Positions 60,701 to 64,000 of a DNA stretch of 64,000 nucleotides are shown piece after piece. Origin of the DNA: Candidatus Lernaella stagnicola (GTDB lineage Bacteria; Lernaellota; Lernaellaia; Lernaellales; Lernaellaceae); the NCBI GenBank assembly GCA_030765525.1, contig JAVCCK010000003.1, positions 240,502 through 304,501 of the forward strand, read 5' to 3'. The notes beneath the pieces are model-generated. The model made no database searches. It saw nothing but the letters and a program-made list of their open reading frames with translations, and was not told the DNA's origin. Position numbers and translations under genes: made by a program. Numbering within the stretch: position 1 is the stretch's first letter; each line of letters begins with the position of its first letter.

Positions 60701-61946
60701 AATCGTCCACGGCCAACGACTTATATCCGGAGACGATACTGCCGCGATCGATCTGCCGGCTTTTCCACACCGACCCCTCGGGCTCAGCGAGAAACGCCGT
60801 ATCGAGATCACCATGATAATAAACGATTAGCGGTTGTGCGTCGTTGTCCAGAGCCAAGCCGAATAGGTTGCCGATATCCGCGCCTGTCGCGACGGCCGAT
60901 GTCTCCCACCCTGTTCGATTCGAGGTATAGACGATCTTTTCCGCTTGGGAATCACTGCGGTCGTAATACGCAACGTGCAAGTGATCGTCCGAGTCGACGG
61001 CCACGCGGCGGTCTAAGATTTGATAGCCGTTCTCGACGATCGAGTCCTGTTGCCAGCTTGAACCGTCCTTATACAAATGGAGGAGGTCGCCCCCCGTGAC
61101 CGTAATGATGTGAGGTTGCCCAAAGCTATCCACGGCGAGGCAATCGTCGCCGCCGGCGTAATCGACGGCCGTTACTGCTTCGCCGACCCACCGGCCGGTT
61201 GTGTTGTTGGCATAGAACAGCTTGTAATCGCGTCGGTACAATATATGAATCTTGTCAAAGCGATCAATGCTCAGCCACGGCACATACATCTCGCTGACGG
61301 TGAATACGATATCCCCTTGTTCCCATACCCCGGTGCGATTGGACAAATACTGCACCGTGTAACGGCCGTTCCCGTAAAGGAAGTATCCAATGTACACCGA
61401 GTCGTCGGAGAACGTGTCAATCACCACGCCCTGACCGAACCTGGTGGTAACTCCCATCGCGGAAACCTGCCATTCGCCGGCCACGAAAGTCGCGTAGTGA
61501 ATCTCCCCCGTATCGGTGGCGACAAAGACCGCGTGCAAGCGGTTGTCCTTCCCCAGCAACATACTCGGGTACTTGGCGACATGACCCACGAGCCGTTCAA
61601 TAACCGTTCCGTTCGGCGCCAGTTGAAAGTGGACAATATCGCCCGCTCGCGTCACCAAAACGTGGATGTTGCCCGCATCATCCTTCACGACGGCCGAGCC
61701 ATAGCGACCGGTATCCCCACCGTAAATGCGGGCGATACTTACCTCGCTCGGTTCGTTTTTGCCGGCGGCGAGCAAAGGATTGAGGGGCACCGATGTCTGG
61801 GCGGAAAAGAGCGCGTCCTCCGAGGCAGGCCAGCCGGGCGCACCTGCGTCTAAAGATTCAGCGAAAGAAATCGTGGAGAACTGCAGCAAGACGAGCGTGA
61901 GCCAGACTATCCACCAACCACGCCGCGAGGTTGCGCACCACCGCAT
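57717..61946 (-). CDS. Giant secreted repeat protein: 14 + 14 blade-like repeats around an Asp-rich hinge
   Basis: A 1409-residue exported protein. The ATG at 61946 is chosen for AGAGGGG 6 bases upstream and a clean signal peptide (GWWIVWLTLVLLQFSTISFA). Each half is a chain of about 45-residue units with the core pattern [LI]A[VI]D..G.[PV]H[IV].Y, usually followed by LxYATNxxGxW. Examples are VAVDSDDHLHVAYYD, IAVDQWGRPHIGYLS, IAIDSGGFAHILYGG and LALDNQGTPHITYTS. I count 14 such cores before and 14 after an Asp/Asn tract at about residues 726-760. Fourteen per half fits two seven-bladed propellers each, though other divisions are possible. The tract probably binds Ca2+ or separates the halves. 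Likely a surface binding or adhesion protein; no enzymatic motif seen. Confidence 0.8.
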   Translation of the reverse strand: MRWCATSRRGWWIVWLTLVLLQFSTISFAESLDAGAPGWPASEDALFSAQTSVPLNPLLAAGKNEPSEVSIARIYGGDTGRYGSAVVKDDAGNIHVLVTRAGDIVHFQLAPNGTVIERLVGHVAKYPSMLLGKDNRLHAVFVATDTGEIHYATFVAGEWQVSAMGVTTRFGQGVVIDTFSDDSVYIGYFLYGNGRYTVQYLSNRTGVWEQGDIVFTVSEMYVPWLSIDRFDKIHILYRRDYKLFYANNTTGRWVGEAVTAVDYAGGDDCLAVDSFGQPHIITVTGGDLLHLYKDGSSWQQDSIVENGYQILDRRVAVDSDDHLHVAYYDRSDSQAEKIVYTSNRTGWETSAVATGADIGNLFGLALDNDAQPLIVYYHGDLDTAFLAEPEGSVWKSRQIDRGSIVSGYKSLAVDDWNRLHTTHYNQSYAKLIYGIKTPKRWYFAPLDLSTDNGFFNDVAVDSAGMPHIAFTETVDYWQYELRYATWANGGWQVEVPDAAGDTGQYLSIALDAEDNVHLAYVDDGAGRLIYTTNASGEWQSEQIDYASYYDGETDIAVDQWGRPHIGYLSGGDHPVYYVRKWNGWSETYIEDVYYSGNASIALDLDTSGQPRVVYADGYNDDLKWAWKSGFSWYTETIDHVGQTGYAADLASDAADNLYVAYFTYNSYYCNELRYATNLSGEWAPTTIDSYHGGYPAIGVDRSGRAHVIYDGDGALWYANFGTEYAGDDDDDDDDDDDDDNDDDNDDNDDNDDDDNDDDDTTVSLIIFEEIDGGAPGLHGTAVAVAPDDTVNILAARSDYLRLHQVRGEVVTEQTLSFSAFDYDLAVDGSGDVHVAYRDGLENDLTYMTNADGSWRKTIVDNTAHTGYVTAIAMAPGGGVGISYWDMTGQRLMYATNRTGAWQTEAADTNIDALVGTDIAIDSGGFAHILYGGGETDELRYATNRTGAWVADIVVHQTSESIQDLSLMLDAAGDPHIIFEEGNSPFRIRHIVKDGGGWTFETVYDGDGRDPAAAIDSSGVIHVSYWAADGVYIGSNLGGTWNFELADSEHNAWHSSMAIDGDGGVHTAYAHEEKLEVVYTRSTEEGWQTFEIDTAGSVRYNQDVVLAAAGPDDLHALYGKEPYSALYYATNRSGTWVREFVRELGNASQSNYDIALGDTGTVHITFFDPNDDTFYYAIRLDDTWTMEALETGAGEYSSLVVDADGAPHVAYSDMLNESIYYAVKHGETWTTELVDGLDAGPLSLALDNQGTPHITYTSYGLFHAYADDGQWFVEWVDRNRYVEKNSELLIDAAGTLHAFYRDDRYNRLYYAVGQSGTWESTHLVEAGNVGAPFNAIFGVDGNIYIMYEHGYSTAEGLFLLTDRSGPWMKYSLFLSHLSNQPQIYQSPDGLVHFLHVGAEVLWHNYFAFTE
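59668..59772 (-). repeat. GTC/ATC (Asp/Asn-coding) low-complexity tract in the giant repeat protein
   Basis: A run of Asp codons with scattered Asn codons read on the minus strand, units such as DDDNDD. It sits between the two 14-repeat halves of the protein. Same style as the plus-strand tract at 23385-23543. Confidence 0.88.
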
Positions 61947-62100
61947 ACTATCCCCTCTCGGCCTGCGTAATGGCGTAAAGAACACTTAGAAGAGAATCTC
62001 GGTTGCTGACTATTAGTCCATATTCCTTTTTCTTCGATTTATCAAGCGACGAAAACCGGCACCCCTTTGCCATTAAACTATCGTAATGCTTATCAATACT

Positions 62101-63546
62101 CTATACGCTGGTCCAGTGGTTCAAGGATACGGAAAGCGTCAATCCATGTGGCTTTCGATTTTCGGCGCGCACCGTGCCGCCGCACGCTTCAACGCATGTC
62201 TTTACGATCGCCAACCCCAGGCCCACACCGCCGGTTTCCCGTTCGCGAGAGGAGTCCGGTCGCGAGAAGGGCTCAAAAAGCCGGCTAAGTTCGGACTCCG
62301 CGACGCCCGGTCCGTCATCGCTTACCTGAAGATGGACGATCCCGCCTTCGCCGCGCGCGCTAATGAGAATCGGCCCGGCCTCACCCGCGTAGCGCTCAGC
62401 ATTGCGCACGATATTGGCCAACGCTCGCGACAGCAATTCTGAATCGGCCATGACCGCCAGCTTCTCGTCGATATCGATATCAATATTGTCGCGCCCCGAG
62501 GCTTCACGGTCGCAAACCCGCTCGACCAGTGGCCTCAGCGCTACCGACTCCAACGCGACCACGGCCGGATTGATTTGGGCGCGGGAAAACGACAGCAATT
62601 CGTTGACCAGTTTCGACATATGCTGCGCGTCTTCGATTACATCCCGCACACGATCTTTGTGAACGTCGTCCACCCGCTGCTCCAACGCGCCCAATCCCAA
62701 CTGAATTCGAGCCGCCGGCGACGCCAACTCGTGCGCCACGTCACCCAAAAAACGCTTCTGCCCCTTGAGCAAGCCGTCCAAGCGCGACGCCATCTCGTTG
62801 ATCGAATGGCCCAGAAGGCCGATTTCGTCCGTGCGCCCCTCGTCCAATTTGACGTCGAATCGCCCGTGCGCAATCTCGTCAGCCGCCCGCGTAATTTGCC
62901 CGATTGGCCGCGTGATGCTGCGCACTAAGGGAAACCAAATCACCACCGACAGAAACAATACGACGGCGATCAGTACCAGCCACGGCACCGCGTCGAGAAA
63001 GAGCCCGCCCCCCGTGACCGAAGACGACACCGCCAGCAATGTCGCGGGATGCGGCGGCCGCGCGCGCTCGACAACCAGAGGAATGCGCACGCCCACCCAG
63101 TATCGGCGCGGGTCGTCGGTTCGCAGGGTAAACAACCCGCCCTCCGGTCCCGCCTCTTGCCCGTCAGGCGGCGGTGGATGGCGCGGTACGTTACCCGGAA
63201 GCCCGTGGCGCGGGGGCGCGGTGATGTGGCGAAGCACCTCCGCGGGCAATGCCGATTCCGCGCCGGCCAGTTGCCCGCCGTCATGGGCGCACAGAATGAA
63301 ATCGACCCCGTATGCGTCCCGGTAACGCTCCAGGACCTCGTTCCAAGCTGCCGGCGTGCCTCCCTCCAGGTCGTGCGCTATCAGCCGGCCGATTGCCACG
63401 ACGCGCTGGCCGTAATGCCCCAACACCGACTGCGGGCCGAAACGAAACTGCATCTTGAACGCGCCGAACAGCACGGCCCCCATAACGATCATCGTCAAGA
63501 AGAACCACAGGACGATCCTGGCAAACAACGTGCGATGCAACTTCAT
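62101..63546 (-). CDS. Sensor histidine kinase, CpxA-like
   Basis: A 481-residue membrane sensor kinase. A first helix (about 8-30: IVLWFFLTMIVMGAVLFGAF), a periplasmic domain of about 145 residues rich in Pro/Gly/His near 105-135, a second helix (VLIAVVLFLSVVIWFPLV), HAMP (about 205-258), and the phospho-acceptor H272 in VAHELASPAARIQ. The HELASP form is typical of CpxA rather than the common HELRTP. The ATPase lid has NIVRNAERYA, SDDGPGVAESEL and GVGLGLAIVKTCVEA. It overlaps its response regulator gene by 4 bases (ATGA). It likely senses envelope stress, in line with the many exported proteins here; the signal itself is unknown. Confidence 0.92.
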   Translation of the reverse strand: MKLHRTLFARIVLWFFLTMIVMGAVLFGAFKMQFRFGPQSVLGHYGQRVVAIGRLIAHDLEGGTPAAWNEVLERYRDAYGVDFILCAHDGGQLAGAESALPAEVLRHITAPPRHGLPGNVPRHPPPPDGQEAGPEGGLFTLRTDDPRRYWVGVRIPLVVERARPPHPATLLAVSSSVTGGGLFLDAVPWLVLIAVVLFLSVVIWFPLVRSITRPIGQITRAADEIAHGRFDVKLDEGRTDEIGLLGHSINEMASRLDGLLKGQKRFLGDVAHELASPAARIQLGLGALEQRVDDVHKDRVRDVIEDAQHMSKLVNELLSFSRAQINPAVVALESVALRPLVERVCDREASGRDNIDIDIDEKLAVMADSELLSRALANIVRNAERYAGEAGPILISARGEGGIVHLQVSDDGPGVAESELSRLFEPFSRPDSSRERETGGVGLGLAIVKTCVEACGGTVRAENRKPHGLTLSVSLNHWTSV

Positions 63547-64000
63547 GCCGACTCCGGCGGCTCGCTGAGAAACATGTACCCGGCAGAGCGAATCGTTTTG
63601 ATGTAGCTTGGCGTCTTCGGATCGTCGCCGAGTTTGCGACGCAGCGAAGAGATATGCACGTCGATGGAGCGGTCGAACGCGTCGTGCCCCCGCCCCGCCA
63701 CCTGGTCGAGCAATTGATCGCGCGATAACACCCGACCCGCCGCGGCAGCCAAGGCATGAAGCAGGTCGTACTCGATAGGCGTCAACGTCAGTTCGGCATC
63801 GTTGAAGAAGGCCGCCCGCGATGCCGGCTCGACACGCAGTTCGCGCACGATGATCGGTAAGTTCGGCGTTTCGGCATTTTTCCGCTTGTATTCAAAAGAC
63901 CGGCGCGCGACGGCGCGCAGGCGCGCCAGCAGTTCGCGGGTTGAAAAGGTTTTGGGCAGGTAGTCGTCGGCCCCGATTTCCAGGCCCACGATCCGATCGG
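63543..64000 (-). CDS. OmpR/CpxR-type response regulator, N-terminus beyond window edge
   Basis: The C-terminal 151 residues of a response regulator. The end of the receiver domain is present (IVGLEIGADDYLPKTFSTRE, with the conserved Lys in LPK), followed by a linker and a complete winged-helix domain (LTLTPIEYDLLHALAAAAGR, SIDVHISSLRRKLGDDP, IRSAGYMF). The phospho-acceptor Asp lies outside the window. It is upstream of and overlaps the kinase gene, so the pair is co-translated. Confidence 0.92.
   Translation of the reverse strand, partial: DRIVGLEIGADDYLPKTFSTRELLARLRAVARRSFEYKRKNAETPNLPIIVRELRVEPASRAAFFNDAELTLTPIEYDLLHALAAAAGRVLSRDQLLDQVAGRGHDAFDRSIDVHISSLRRKLGDDPKTPSYIKTIRSAGYMFLSEPPESA

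Noticed and set aside
1-64000. Search by eye for tRNA, rRNA, insertion sequences, integrases and attachment sites
   Set aside because: No cloverleaf-like segments, transposase motifs or flanking direct repeats found; a covariance-model scan would be needed to exclude small RNAs.

Overview
The window is GC-rich and densely coded. It reads as the chromosome of a Gram-negative bacterium with an outer membrane: it carries a LolCDE-type lipoprotein exporter, apolipoprotein N-acyltransferase, a TonB-dependent receptor, a FadL-type barrel and a SurA-like lipoprotein. The gene order lnt-prfB-lysS-lolC-lolD, the Asp-rich low-complexity tracts in secreted proteins, the multi-TM glycosyltransferase-like proteins with TPR tails and the many B12-dependent radical SAM enzymes together suggest a deltaproteobacterial-type lineage (Desulfobacterota, Myxococcota or a neighbouring candidate phylum). 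That placement is inference; no marker here fixes it. I see no rRNA, tRNA, CRISPR array, insertion sequence or integrase.

Layout. 1-5918 (minus): a lipoprotein maturation and translation operon, lnt, prfB with a classic +1 programmed frameshift, lysS, lolC, lolD. 6109-7605: a sulfatase-fold lipoprotein whose nucleophile position is Thr. 7649-15268: four large membrane proteins of GT-C/PMT, PTPS-related and DUF2723 type, three of them translationally coupled. 15272-21076 (minus): an envelope block of SurA-like lipoprotein, small membrane protein, FadL barrel, doubly anchored small lipoprotein and TonB receptor. 21369-23564: a secreted gingipain-family (C25) cysteine peptidase with its own promoter, an Asp-rich tail and a strong terminator. 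23709-25103: an MFS/GPH transporter. 25145-33330: a fatty acid beta-oxidation cluster (thiolase, FabG4-like reductase, MaoC hydratase, acyl-CoA dehydrogenase, TetR) divergent from an acyl-CoA ligase, with a perfect 14-bp palindrome between the two arms. 33355-35612: a membrane/beta-propeller protein and a methyltransferase.

35679-47638 is the most unusual part. A near-consensus promoter drives a 15-codon Pro/Lys gene with a strong ribosome binding site, followed by a hairpin, a SAM methyltransferase and five separate radical SAM enzymes. Each radical SAM enzyme has an N-terminal Rossmann/B12-binding-like domain and a CxxxCxxC cluster near residue 200. A membrane phosphatase/sulfatase-fold enzyme is interleaved with them, and a U32-type TIM-barrel protein with an extra Cys cluster closes the block. 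The radical SAM genes sit in alternating, convergently overlapping orientations. A GT-C-like membrane protein and a second membrane/beta-propeller protein follow (47676-51607). The block looks like an O2-independent modification island; its substrate is unknown.

51647-64000: a TetR gene with a palindromic operator candidate, two short-chain dehydrogenase-type enzymes, a DMT-like membrane protein, a TauE-like permease, a sphingosine-phosphate-lyase/glutamate-decarboxylase-type PLP enzyme, a 1409-residue secreted repeat protein with 14 blade-like motifs on each side of an Asp-rich hinge, and a CpxA/CpxR-like two-component pair that runs off the right edge.
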